From: Bacillota bacterium | GTDB lineage: Bacteria > Bacillota > Bacilli > Paenibacillales > Paenibacillaceae | Assembly: GCA_023460795.1 (NCBI GenBank) | Contig: JAEWPC010000020.1 | Coordinates: 1 to 64,000 of the forward strand | Direction: 5' to 3' | Length of the DNA: 64,000 nt | Shown here: one piece after another, positions 41,916-50,153 of the stretch | Layout of the letters: each line of letters begins with the position of its first letter | Position numbering within the stretch: the stretch's first letter is position 1 | The notes under the pieces: model-generated | The model's database searches: none | What the model saw: the letters and a program-made list of their open reading frames with translations, nothing else | What the model was told of the DNA's origin: nothing | Program-made: the position numbers and the translations under genes

Positions 41916-43522
41916 TCGAGATCTTGCTCGTAGACGACGAGACCTATATGACGGAAAGCTTGCGCATGACGATTCCGTGGGAGCAGCTGAACGTCCGCGA
42001 GGTGCATTGCGCGTCGTCGGGCGCCGAAGCGCTTGAACTCTTGGAGGAGAAGCAAATCGATATTGTTGTCTCCGATATCCGCATGCCGGAGATGGACGGA
42101 CTGACGCTGATTCAGACCGTATCCGAGCGATGGCCGCACGTCAAGTGCTTGCTGCTGACTGGACATAGCGATTTCGAATACGCCAAAAGAGCGATTAAGC
42201 TGCAAGTGTCGGACTACATCCTGAAGCCGGTCAACGACGACGAGTTCATGAAGAGCGTGGCCAACGCGATCGACGCGCTTCGGGACGAATGGGCTGAAGC
42301 CGACCGTCTGCATCGGCTTCATTACGACCGGAAAACCGACCAAGTCGTGCTGCGCGACCATCTGATGCGCGATCTCGCGCTCGGCAGGCAATGGTCGGCG
42401 AACGCCATCGAGACGAAGCTGAAGCAATACGATATTCCTCTGAAGCCGGGAGATATGGCGTTCATGATGCTCATCCGGCTGGGCAAGCATTTCGACCAAT
42501 ACGATCCGCAATCTTTCTCGCTGATGGAGTACGCCGTCGGCAATATTGCCGAGGAAATATACTCTTCGGAGTATCGGATTTGGCTTAGCAAAGCGCCGCA
42601 CGATTCGCTCGTGCTCGCCGCGGCATTGAAGGAAGGGGGAGGCGGCAGTCCGGACAAAAAGCATCTCGAGCCGCTCGTGACCGACTTCCATCGGCAAGTC
42701 GATACGTATCTGAAGGGCGACATCTCTACGGTCGTCACGCATTGGTTCGTCTTCCCGGACGAGCTGTCCGCAGCCTATCGCAGCGCGCTTACGACCGTCT
42801 ACCAACACGGGCAAAGCAAGCATCCTTCTATTATCTATCAGGAGGATCACTCTCAAGAGCAGGTGACGATCAAAGCGCTAGAGACGCTGTATAAGCCGCC
42901 GACGCTCATGCATCTCCTAGAATCGAAGCAATGGCAAGCCGCGAGCGCGAAAATATCCGAAGTGTTCGAAGCGCTCGAGCGGACTCCGGTGACTAGGGAG
43001 CATCTATACGAAGCGTTCTTATCGATGACGAACGCTTTCTTGTACATCGCGCACAAGCAGGGGCTGCTGATCCACCAGATCGATCAATCCGGGCTTGATC
43101 CGCTGCTGGACGGGACGACGCTGCATTCGGCCGACAAGCTGAAGGAGTGGGCGAGCTCAATGCTGTCCAAGCTGGAGCGGGAGCTGTCGGAGAGCGACCA
43201 ATACACGAAGAGCCATATCGTTAAGCAAGTACAGGAGCTCGTCATGAACGATATCGCCCACGAGGCGTCCGTGAAGACGATCGCGGACAAGGTGTTCCTG
43301 CACCCCGTCTACTTATCGAAAATCTATAAGCTAGAGACCGGCGAAAGTCTCGGCGACTATATTATCCGGGTGCGCATGGAGAAGGCGCTATACTTGCTCA
43401 AATCGACGAATAAGAAAATTTACGAGATTACGTCGGAGCTCGGATACCAGAACCCGCAATATTTCAGCAAAATGTTCCGCAAATATTACGGCATGACGCC
43501 TAACGAGTATCGCGATCAGTAA
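41912..43522 (+). CDS. YesN-type response regulator with AraC output (galactan operon)
   Basis: The product has 536 residues. Receiver domain at 1-120 with phospho-acceptor Asp55 (VVSDIRMPEMDG) and the Lys of YILKPVN, a long middle region, and two AraC helix-turn-helix motifs at 430-536 (IADKVFLHPVYLSKIYKLETG; ITSELGYQNPQYFSKMFRKYYGMTPNEY). It overlaps the kinase gene by 4 bp. It likely activates the transporter promoter in front of the following binding-protein gene. Confidence 0.94.
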   Translation: MIEILLVDDETYMTESLRMTIPWEQLNVREVHCASSGAEALELLEEKQIDIVVSDIRMPEMDGLTLIQTVSERWPHVKCLLLTGHSDFEYAKRAIKLQVSDYILKPVNDDEFMKSVANAIDALRDEWAEADRLHRLHYDRKTDQVVLRDHLMRDLALGRQWSANAIETKLKQYDIPLKPGDMAFMMLIRLGKHFDQYDPQSFSLMEYAVGNIAEEIYSSEYRIWLSKAPHDSLVLAAALKEGGGGSPDKKHLEPLVTDFHRQVDTYLKGDISTVVTHWFVFPDELSAAYRSALTTVYQHGQSKHPSIIYQEDHSQEQVTIKALETLYKPPTLMHLLESKQWQAASAKISEVFEALERTPVTREHLYEAFLSMTNAFLYIAHKQGLLIHQIDQSGLDPLLDGTTLHSADKLKEWASSMLSKLERELSESDQYTKSHIVKQVQELVMNDIAHEASVKTIADKVFLHPVYLSKIYKLETGESLGDYIIRVRMEKALYLLKSTNKKIYEITSELGYQNPQYFSKMFRKYYGMTPNEYRDQ

Positions 43523-43583
43523 TAAGTTGGAAAAGGTGCAGAAATGTTGGAAGTGCGACATAGGCTGCCCCCGCGTACCCCCC

Positions 43584-43589
43584 TATAAT
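43584..43589 (+). promoter_or_regulatory. -10 element before the galactan binding-protein gene
   Basis: TATAAT lies 44 bp before the ATG with no recognisable -35, which fits a promoter that needs an activator such as the adjacent YesN protein. Confidence 0.35.
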
Positions 43590-43632
43590 CAAGGGTGAGA
43601 AGCACAACGACAACAGAACGAGGGGGAAAACC

Positions 43633-45351
43633 ATGAACGCCATCACCAACAAAGGCTGGAAAGCATCGCTGTCGCTTGCTTTATTCGCGTCGCTGTTGGC
43701 CGCATGCTCCGGCAATAACAACAACGATGCCGGCTCGTCTTCGTCCGCTCCCGCGGCATCGACATCCGCATCCTCGGACGCTTCCGCTTCCGCCGAACCC
43801 GCCAGCGCCTACAAGGACAAATACGATCCGCCGGTCGAAATTTCGACCGTATGGGGCGTCGATCCCGCGCTGAAGTTCAAGAACGGCGAGTCGATCGAGA
43901 ACAACGTTCAGACGAGATGGGCGGAGGAAACGCTGGGCATTAAGATCAAATCCCTCTGGTCCGTTACCGACACGAACAACGCGTTCGTCACGAAGATGCG
44001 TCTGGCGATGTCCTCCGGACAAGATATGCCGGACGTCGTCACGATCGGCGACGAGCAGCTTGCGCAAGATCTGATCGACACGGGCATGTTCGCCGACGCC
44101 GGCGAGCTGTTCGACCAATACGCGAACGAAACCTGGAAGAAAGCGATGGAGCTCGATCCGGGCGTATGGAATCCGTACATTCGCGACGGCAAGAGAATCG
44201 GCATTCCGGTACTCGACTACGCCTACAACCACGACTACTTGCTCTGGATTCGCCAAGACTGGCTCGACAAGCTTCAATTGAAAGCGCCAACGACGCTTGC
44301 GGAGCTCGAGACCGTCATGGACGCCTTCAAGAACAACAATCCGGACGGACTGGCTCCTGATAAAGTGGTACCGCTCTCCATCGGCTTCAAGACGACGATG
44401 AACACCTGGATGGGCGATCCTTCTTGGATCTTCGGCGCTTTCGGCACGATTCCTGGTCAATGGAACGTCGGCGCCGACGGCAATCTCGAGTGGGGCTCTA
44501 TTAACCCGGCCGTTAAACAAGGTCTCGATACGCTGAAGCAATGGCGCGACAAAGGCTACATTCCGGCCGAAGCGGCATTGTGGGACGAGAACAAGACGGC
44601 TGAGCCTGCGGTAGCGGGCACGGCGGGCATTATCCCCGGTCCTTACTGGATGAGCGGTTGGCCGCTTCTCGATACGGCGAAGAACGTACCGTCCGCGGTA
44701 TGGAAGCCGATCGCGATTCCGACCGGTCCGGAAGGAAAAGCAGGCCGTCACGGCACGCGCTTCACGTCCGGCGTAACGCTCATTAACAAGAAAATGAAAA
44801 ATCCGGAAGCGCTGTTCACTTACCAGAACTACTTGTACGATCACTTGGCTGATCCTGCCGTAGGCAGCGATTGGGATCTAGGCGTATTCAAAGGATACGA
44901 CTACGATCTCGACGCCAGCGGCAATCCGGTCTACCTCGACAAGATCCCTGGCGGCGAAGTCAACATCAACCGTTATTGGCTCGTCAAAGACGGCGCCCGT
45001 ATCCCTGACGCTCAGATGAAAGCTCTCTTGAACCTGGCCGATGGCAAAGAGCCGGCTACCCGTCTCGAGAAAGAAGTGAAGAACAATTACGGACCGGAGA
45101 CGCCGGCCGCGGCGAAAGTGCTGCTGTCCCAGCCGAACATCTCCTTGACGAACATGTTCACCGGCCCGGCAACGCCGACGATGCAATCGAAGCTCGACTA
45201 TCTGAAGAAAATCGAGCTGCAGACGTTCAACGAAATCATCTACGGCAAAAAAGGTTTGGACGAATTCGACAAGTTCGTAGCCGACTGGAAATCGGGCGGC
45301 GGCGAAGCGATGACGAAGGAAGTCAACGATTGGTACGCTTCGACGAAATAA
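43633..45351 (+). CDS. Sugar-binding lipoprotein of ABC transporter (galacto-oligosaccharide type)
   Basis: The product is 572 residues with a lipoprotein signal (SLLAAC, Cys25), a Ser/Ala-rich linker and a family 1 extracellular solute-binding fold of the long LipO/YtcQ type (EETLGIKIKSLWSVTDTNN; RDGKRIGIPVLDYAYNHDYLLWIRQDWLD). It is anchored outside and delivers ligand to the two permeases that follow. The ATP-binding subunit is not in the operon, as usual for this class, which borrows a shared MsmX-type ATPase. A hairpin after it may lower expression of the permeases. Confidence 0.94.
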   Translation: MNAITNKGWKASLSLALFASLLAACSGNNNNDAGSSSSAPAASTSASSDASASAEPASAYKDKYDPPVEISTVWGVDPALKFKNGESIENNVQTRWAEETLGIKIKSLWSVTDTNNAFVTKMRLAMSSGQDMPDVVTIGDEQLAQDLIDTGMFADAGELFDQYANETWKKAMELDPGVWNPYIRDGKRIGIPVLDYAYNHDYLLWIRQDWLDKLQLKAPTTLAELETVMDAFKNNNPDGLAPDKVVPLSIGFKTTMNTWMGDPSWIFGAFGTIPGQWNVGADGNLEWGSINPAVKQGLDTLKQWRDKGYIPAEAALWDENKTAEPAVAGTAGIIPGPYWMSGWPLLDTAKNVPSAVWKPIAIPTGPEGKAGRHGTRFTSGVTLINKKMKNPEALFTYQNYLYDHLADPAVGSDWDLGVFKGYDYDLDASGNPVYLDKIPGGEVNINRYWLVKDGARIPDAQMKALLNLADGKEPATRLEKEVKNNYGPETPAAAKVLLSQPNISLTNMFTGPATPTMQSKLDYLKKIELQTFNEIIYGKKGLDEFDKFVADWKSGGGEAMTKEVNDWYASTK

Positions 45352-45371
45352 TCCTCGAAGCGGAAGGAGGA

Positions 45372-45398
45372 GGCAGCCGGCAGGTCGGCTGCCTCGTC
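45372..45398 (+). terminator. Intercistronic attenuating hairpin
   Basis: GGCAGCC / GGCTGCC stem with a weak T-rich tail (TCGTCTTCT) between the binding-protein and permease genes, a position often used to make the binding protein in excess. Confidence 0.5.
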
Positions 45399-45427
45399 TT
45401 CTATTAAGCAACTGGAGGTAGGATGAT

Positions 45428-46321
45428 ATGAGAACGCTGCGACGCAACTGGCCCTTCCACCTCATGGTGTTGCCAGCCTTACTGTTTCTCATCGTATTCA
45501 ATTACGTTCCGATGGCCGGTATCACGATGGCTTTCATGGACTATAAACCGTGGCTCGGCTTCTCGAAATCCCCTTGGATCGGTCTCGACCACTTCCGGGC
45601 TCTGTTCGAGCGGGAAGACAGCATCCAAGTCATCTGGAACACGTTCATTATCGCCGTGCTCAAGATCATCTTTAACCTCGCCGTACCGTTCACGTTCGCG
45701 ATCTTGCTTAACGAGGTTCGCAAACGGTTCCTGAACCGTACGATTCAGACGCTCGTTTATTTGCCGCATTTTCTGTCTTGGGTTATTCTCGGCGGCATTC
45801 TCGTCAATTTCCTGTCCACGGACGGGGGCTTCGTCAACCGGGTGCTCGGCTATATCGGTCTCGGTCCGGTGTTCTTCTTAGGCGACGGCAACTGGTTCCG
45901 CTTCACGGTCGTCGCGTCGGAAGTGTGGAAGGAATTCGGCTACAGCACGATCGTATTCCTCGCCGCGCTCGCGGGCATCAATCCGGCGCTGTACGAGGCG
46001 GCTGAAGTGGACGGCGCAAGTCGCTGGAAGCAGACGCGATACATTACGATTCCGTCGCTCATGCCGATCGCGGTCGTCGTCGGAACGCTGTCGCTCGGCA
46101 ATATCCTGAACGCGGGCTTCGACCAAATTTTCAACCTGTACAATTCGCTTGTCATGGACAAAGGCGACATTATCGACACCTTCGTCTACCGGACGGCTAT
46201 TATAGAAGGGAATTTCGGCTTCGCGACGGCGGTCGGGTTGTTCAAGTCCGTCATCAGCATGATTCTGATCGTTATCTCGTATCGCCTCGCTTACCGGTGG
46301 GCGAACTACCGGGTGTTCTAG
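45428..46321 (+). CDS. LplB-type sugar ABC permease
   Basis: A 297-residue inner-membrane permease with six spans. It starts MRTLRRNWPFHLMVLPALLFL, typical of LplB/YteP, and has the EAA loop EAAEVDGASRWKQTRYITIPSLMP that contacts the ATPase. It works with the next permease as a heterodimer. It ends 15 bp before the next gene. Confidence 0.95.
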   Translation: MRTLRRNWPFHLMVLPALLFLIVFNYVPMAGITMAFMDYKPWLGFSKSPWIGLDHFRALFEREDSIQVIWNTFIIAVLKIIFNLAVPFTFAILLNEVRKRFLNRTIQTLVYLPHFLSWVILGGILVNFLSTDGGFVNRVLGYIGLGPVFFLGDGNWFRFTVVASEVWKEFGYSTIVFLAALAGINPALYEAAEVDGASRWKQTRYITIPSLMPIAVVVGTLSLGNILNAGFDQIFNLYNSLVMDKGDIIDTFVYRTAIIEGNFGFATAVGLFKSVISMILIVISYRLAYRWANYRVF

Positions 46322-46336
46322 AGAGGAGGATGAGCC

Positions 46337-47215
46337 ATGTATCATAAAACGACGCCTTATCGCATTTTCAGCGGATTCAACACGACTTTGCTGCTCATTC
46401 TCGCGCTTATGTGCATTATCCCGCTAATTCACGTGTTCGCGGTTTCGTTCAGCGCCAAATCGGCGGCGGACGCGAACATCGTCGGGCTTTGGCCGGTCGA
46501 TTTCACGGTCGAAGCGTATAAGAAGACGATCAACAATCCGATCTTCCTCGGCTCGCTGTGGATCGCGGCGAAGCGGACGATTATCGGCACGTTCGTCATC
46601 CTGTTCGTAGCCAGTCTTGCGGCTTATGCTTTATCGAAGGAAAAAGATCAGTTCAAGGGACGTTCCGTCTACGCTTGGATTTTCGTCTTCACGATGATTT
46701 TCAACGGCGGTCTCGTGCCGTTCTATATCGTCATTCAGAAGCTGCATCTGATGGACAATTTCTGGGTTCTCGTCTTGCCCGGAGCGGTCAACGTATGGCT
46801 GACGATCTTGCTCATGAACTTCTTCCGCGGCATTCCGAAGGAGCTCGAAGAGGCGGCGATGATCGACGGCTCGAGTCCATTCGGCATCCTGTTCCGGATT
46901 TTCCTGCCGCTGTCGCTGCCGGCTCTCGCGACGCTGGGACTGTTCGCGATGGTATGGCATTGGAACTCTTGGTTCGACGGCCTGATCTACATTAGCCACA
47001 AGGAAGACTATCCGCTGGCGACTTACTTGCAGACGGTCATTATTACGCGCGACTTCAGCTCTCTTAGCTTCAGCCAAGCGGAGTTCGATCTGCTGTCTCA
47101 GAAGACGCTCAATTCCGCGCAAATCTTCATCGGGGCGTTGCCGATTCTCATCGTCTATCCGTTCCTGCAGAAATTTTTCGTGAAAGGGCTCGTCATCGGA
47201 TCGGTGAAGGAGTAA
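46337..47215 (+). CDS. LplC/YtcP-type carbohydrate ABC permease
   Basis: A 292-residue permease with six spans, the EAA loop EEAAMIDGSSPFGILFRIFLPLSLPALAT, and the C-terminal YPFLQKFFVKGLVIGSVKE shared by the family. GAGGAGG precedes the ATG. The galactanase gene starts 10 bp after its stop, so both are one transcript. Confidence 0.95.
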   Translation: MYHKTTPYRIFSGFNTTLLLILALMCIIPLIHVFAVSFSAKSAADANIVGLWPVDFTVEAYKKTINNPIFLGSLWIAAKRTIIGTFVILFVASLAAYALSKEKDQFKGRSVYAWIFVFTMIFNGGLVPFYIVIQKLHLMDNFWVLVLPGAVNVWLTILLMNFFRGIPKELEEAAMIDGSSPFGILFRIFLPLSLPALATLGLFAMVWHWNSWFDGLIYISHKEDYPLATYLQTVIITRDFSSLSFSQAEFDLLSQKTLNSAQIFIGALPILIVYPFLQKFFVKGLVIGSVKE

Positions 47216-47225
47216 GGGTTAGGTT

Positions 47226-48266
47226 ATGGCTTACGGGATGTTACGAGGAATGGATCTATCGTTCGTCGACGAGGTCGAAAAGGCGGGCGGACAGTATTAT
47301 GACGATGGCGTGTCTCAGGATATTCTCGATGTGATGCGTGACAACGGCGTCAACTCGATTCGGCTGCGCATCTGGAACGATCCGGCTGGCGGCTTCTGCA
47401 ACCTGGAGCGCACGCTGCATATGGCTCGCCGGATCAAGGAGAAGGGGTTCCATTTTCTGCTCGACTTCCACTACTCGGATCGTTGGGCAGACCCGGGGAA
47501 CCAATGGAAGCCGAAGGCATGGGAGAGCTTGAGCTTGGATGGGCTTCGCGAAGCGGTCCACCAATATACCTCCGCAGTGCTGGACGTGCTCGGAACGGCA
47601 GGGGCTCTGCCCGACATGGTGCAGGTCGGCAACGAGATTACGCCGGGTATGCTCTGGGACGATGGCCGCGTGGACGGGGAGCACGATACCGACGAGAAGT
47701 GGGAGGCATTCGCTTCGCTCGTGAAATCGGGCGTGTCCGCCGTACGGGAGTTTGCTCCGCGCGCTCAAGTGATGATCCATATCGATAGAGGCGGGGATTG
47801 GGAGACGACGCGTAAGTTTTTCGATCGGTTCGCGCGACTTGAAGTCGACTTCGATGTGGTTGGCCAGTCTTTCTATCCGTGGTGGCATGGGACGTTGGAA
47901 GATTTGAGATTGAATTTGGAGAAGACGGCACGCGCGTACGGAAAGCCGATCTACGTCGTGGAGATCGCATACCCGTGGACGCTCGAGCCGGTAGAAGGCC
48001 GCCCGTTCATCGTGGAGCGGGAAGATCAGCTGCACGAAGGGTATCCGGCGTCGGTGGAAGGGCAAGCAGCTTACTTGCGCGACCTGATGGAGATCGTACG
48101 AGGTGTGCCTGACGGGTTAGGAGCGGGATTCCACTGGTGGGAGCCGGCGTGGATTCCGTGCAAGGAGGAGTGGTCGGTCGGACATCCGAACAACTGGTCC
48201 AACCTGACGCTGTTCGATTATAGAGGCCATAAGCTCGCATCGCTGGAAGTGTTGAAAACCCCCTAA
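47226..48266 (+). CDS. GH53 endo-beta-1,4-galactanase, cytoplasmic form
   Basis: A 346-residue clan A TIM barrel. It begins GMLRGMDLSFVDEVEKAGG, the GH53 hallmark; acid/base Glu137 (QVGNEITPGMLW) and nucleophile Glu246 (YVVEIAYPW). It cleaves beta-1,4-galactan or its oligosaccharides. Most GH53 enzymes are secreted, but this one has no signal peptide and is encoded directly behind the importer, so it should act on imported oligosaccharides, with the GH2 enzyme finishing them to galactose. A terminator hairpin contains its stop codon. Confidence 0.94.
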   Translation: MAYGMLRGMDLSFVDEVEKAGGQYYDDGVSQDILDVMRDNGVNSIRLRIWNDPAGGFCNLERTLHMARRIKEKGFHFLLDFHYSDRWADPGNQWKPKAWESLSLDGLREAVHQYTSAVLDVLGTAGALPDMVQVGNEITPGMLWDDGRVDGEHDTDEKWEAFASLVKSGVSAVREFAPRAQVMIHIDRGGDWETTRKFFDRFARLEVDFDVVGQSFYPWWHGTLEDLRLNLEKTARAYGKPIYVVEIAYPWTLEPVEGRPFIVEREDQLHEGYPASVEGQAAYLRDLMEIVRGVPDGLGAGFHWWEPAWIPCKEEWSVGHPNNWSNLTLFDYRGHKLASLEVLKTP

Positions 48267-48284
48267 TCCTTGGGGGTTTTGTCG
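48255..48284 (+). terminator. Terminator of the galactan operon
   Basis: AAAACCCCC / GGGGGTTTT perfect stem with the GH53 stop codon in its loop. Confidence 0.85.
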
Positions 48285-48406
48285 TATAATCAGGATTCGT
48301 CAACGGACTTATAGACTATTTTTCTCGTTTCTCTTCCCTGTGTTTTTATAGATATGGTACACTGACTCTACTAAATGTATCGGATTAGCGCAGGGGGGCT
48401 GGAAAC

Positions 48407-48763
48407 TTGCACGAAACTCAGTCGATGAAGGAACTCGTATCGAAATCGGAAATCGATGGGCTCTTATCCGGACTGGTAGTCGCCGTCGCGGAAGCGAGCG
48501 CCGGTTCTGCGAACTCGGACTGCGAGGTTACGGAAGAGACGGGCCGACGGTTGATCGAGCAATCGTTCCATTATTGGGAGCAGACCGTTCATGATTTGCA
48601 GCGGGAAGTCAAGGCGCTTAAAGACCGGATCGAGCAGCTCGAGCGGATGCACGAAGAACCGCAACCGGTGAAGCTGACGTTGCCGGAAACGCCGGCTCCT
48701 GAGGAGACGGAAGATGCTCGGCCCTCGCGCACGGAACGGCATCGCAAGTCCCGGTGGTTTTAG
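48407..48763 (+). CDS. Small coiled-coil protein, unknown
   Basis: The product is 118 residues: a helical segment (KELVSKSEIDGLLSGLVVAVAE), a coiled coil (TVHDLQREVKALKDRIEQLERMHEE) and a proline/arginine-rich tail ending HRKSRWF. The start is TTG 48407, 9 bp after GGGGGG; ATG 48425 is the alternative. It has its own terminator. Not recognised. Confidence 0.68.
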   Translation: MHETQSMKELVSKSEIDGLLSGLVVAVAEASAGSANSDCEVTEETGRRLIEQSFHYWEQTVHDLQREVKALKDRIEQLERMHEEPQPVKLTLPETPAPEETEDARPSRTERHRKSRWF

Positions 48764-48764
48764 G

Positions 48765-48792
48765 AGCTCGCCCCTATTGGGCGGGCTTTTGT
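48765..48792 (+). terminator. Terminator after the coiled-coil protein gene
   Basis: AGCTCGCCC / GGGCGGGCT stem (one mismatch), 5-nt loop, TTTT. Confidence 0.8.
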
Positions 48793-48803
48793 GTTTCTTT
48801 ATA

Positions 48804-48825
48804 GGGATATCCCCCTTCGCTCAGG
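48804..48825 (-). repeat. Dispersed repeat A, copy 3
   Basis: GGGATATCCCCCTTCGCTCA plus GG, behind the preceding terminator. First of three A copies in the 48.8-49.1 kb spacer. Confidence 0.68.
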
Positions 48826-48845
48826 GACTATAATCGCCGCTTATA

Positions 48846-48866
48846 GCGATATCCCCCTTGCTCAGG
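48846..48866 (-). repeat. Dispersed repeat A, copy 4
   Basis: GCGATATCCCCCTTGCTCAG plus G; one internal base shorter than copy 3 and 42 bp from it. Confidence 0.65.
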
Positions 48867-48890
48867 AAACCCTGTGGAGTGTAGTGGATC

Positions 48891-49021
48891 GTAATAGCAG
48901 CGCGATGGGAGCGAGTTACTGGGCCGGGTTTGCTTCGATGGTGCGTAATAGCGCGATGGGAGCGAGATACGGGACCGAGTTTGCTTCGATGGTGCGAAAT
49001 AGCGCGGTGAGAACGAGTAAC
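48891..49021 (+). repeat. Tandem repeat, 54 + 51 + about 25 bp
   Basis: Unit 1 (48891-48944) and unit 2 (48945-48995) share GTAATAGC...GCGATGGGAGCGAG...TTTGCTTCGATGGTGC. A partial third unit starts at 48996. Flanked on both sides by repeat A copies. No reading frame is maintained. The whole 48764-49292 spacer holds only repeats. Confidence 0.75.
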
Positions 49022-49039
49022 TGTTATGGATATCGCCCT

Positions 49040-49065
49040 CCTGAGCGAAGGGGATATCGATGTAA
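49040..49065 (+). repeat. Dispersed repeat A, copy 5
   Basis: CCTGAGCGAAGGGGATATCG then ATGTAAG, same orientation as copy 1 and, like it, followed by a repeat B array. An inverted partial GGATATCGCCC lies just upstream, so the unit can form a hairpin. Confidence 0.7.
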
Positions 49066-49123
49066 GGGGCGGAAAATAGCGACTATTTGCGGTTAATCGG
49101 GAGAGAATTCTCTCTACCAAATA

Positions 49124-49260
49124 AAATAACAACAGTACGATAGTTATTGGAGCGCGATTGCGGTGGATGACCGAACTTTGCTCCGTATAACTGCGAACTG
49201 TTGTTATTTTTGCCCTTGCGGCGATTTAAGAGTGAAATAAATGCAAATGGTTGTTAATTC
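49124..49260. repeat. Repeat B array (three units)
   Basis: Units at 49124-49154, 49185-49213 and 49234-49260. The first (AATAACAACAGTACGATAGT, then TATTGGAGCG) closely matches the unit at 2690-2720 (AATAACAACATATCGATAGT, then TATTTCAGCG). Confidence 0.65.
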
Positions 49261-49292
49261 AACAAACCGTCTAGGCTAGCCATGACACCAGC

Positions 49293-49604
49293 CTACTCCG
49301 CGCTAGCCGCGGCTTCTTGCGTGATTTTCCTTACGGCGGCGTTATATACGGCACGGTTGTCCCACAAGAAAGAGACGACGCCCGTAGAATCTTTGAAGAA
49401 CCGTTCCTCGTCGTCGTGATAATCCGCGCCAAGTCCATGAATGCTGTAGCGCCCGCTGTCCGCATACTTCATCAGCGTCCATTGACCGCCTCGGCTCCGA
49501 TCCTCGAATACGATGTAGGATTTGCCGCCAGCATCGTCCCAGCTCGCGACCTTCTCGAAGTTGTCCAAAATCAGCGAGATGTCGCTCTTTTTCTTGATTT
49601 GCAT
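49293..49604 (-). CDS. Small soluble protein, unknown
   Basis: The product has 103 residues (MQIKKKSDISLILDNFEKVASW at the start, then FEDRSRGGQWTLMKYADSGRYSIHGLG). A strong AAGGAGAGGGAG precedes the ATG at 49604. Alternating strand pattern with no signal peptide or membrane span. It does not resemble a family I can name. It borders the repeat-rich spacer. Confidence 0.7.
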   Translation of the reverse strand: MQIKKKSDISLILDNFEKVASWDDAGGKSYIVFEDRSRGGQWTLMKYADSGRYSIHGLGADYHDDEERFFKDSTGVVSFLWDNRAVYNAAVRKITQEAAASAE

Positions 49605-49713
49605 AAACTCTCCCTCTCCTTATCGGCTCCCTAATTTCACTATCCGCCTATATAATAGCGAATTCGGGATGCGGAGGGTGTCGACCGCTGTCGGGGGCAT
49701 AAAAATGATCCGA

Positions 49714-49962
49714 CTAAAGATCTTTAATGACGCGATAGTAGCCATGATTCTCGCCGCGGGGGTTGTCAATATGATACACAATGAGATCGCGCCTGCCGTT
49801 GCCGTTCAAGTCCGTTATCGCCACGCCGCCCCCTTGGTTCACCCAGCCGAACCAGCCGGGCACCTGCTGAATGTATTGCCCATAGATGGACTGTTGAGCG
49901 GAAGTGTAGGCTGGATGATAGCCGTGATGGGCGAGAGGTGTGTGATGCCGGATAATCCTCAA
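49714..49962 (-). CDS. FG-GAP/VCBS-like fragment
   Basis: The product is 82 residues starting with TTG. GGGVAITDLNGNGRRDLIVYHIDNPRGEN is one calcium-binding FG-GAP/VCBS blade motif, normally repeated in surface proteins. The frame ends abruptly (YYRVIKDL) where homologous blades continue, and there is no signal peptide and no clear ribosome site. It is probably a remnant of a larger repeat protein, possibly a short functional single-blade protein. Confidence 0.45.
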   Translation of the reverse strand: MRIIRHHTPLAHHGYHPAYTSAQQSIYGQYIQQVPGWFGWVNQGGGVAITDLNGNGRRDLIVYHIDNPRGENHGYYRVIKDL

Positions 49963-50089
49963 GGGTAGGAGAAGATGGAAGATGCTGTTATAAATGTTAA
50001 CATTTCGTATTTTATCGATACCAATTGTATCCCATGTCCGAATAGATTACAACCGAAGCCATAGCGTGTTCTAATAGAAGCGTGAATGG

Positions 50090-50130
50090 ACAAGCGACCG
50101 TACTCCAGCAGGAGGACAGTCGCTTGTTTG
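50090..50130. terminator. Hairpin downstream of the 50.1-kb lipoprotein gene
   Basis: ACAAGCGAC / GTCGCTTGT stem with a 20-nt loop, about 25 bp past the lipoprotein stop. T-rich tail is only on the plus strand. Confidence 0.4.
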
Positions 50131-50153
50131 CATGACGGTAAGCTCTCGCCACC

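Noticed and set aside
43681..44844. Minus-strand open frame of 387 codons
   Set aside because: Antisense to the first binding-protein gene; low-complexity arginine-rich translation.
48891..49021. CRISPR array
   Set aside because: Units are 51-54 bp, contiguous with no unique spacers of constant length, only two and a half copies, and there are no cas genes.
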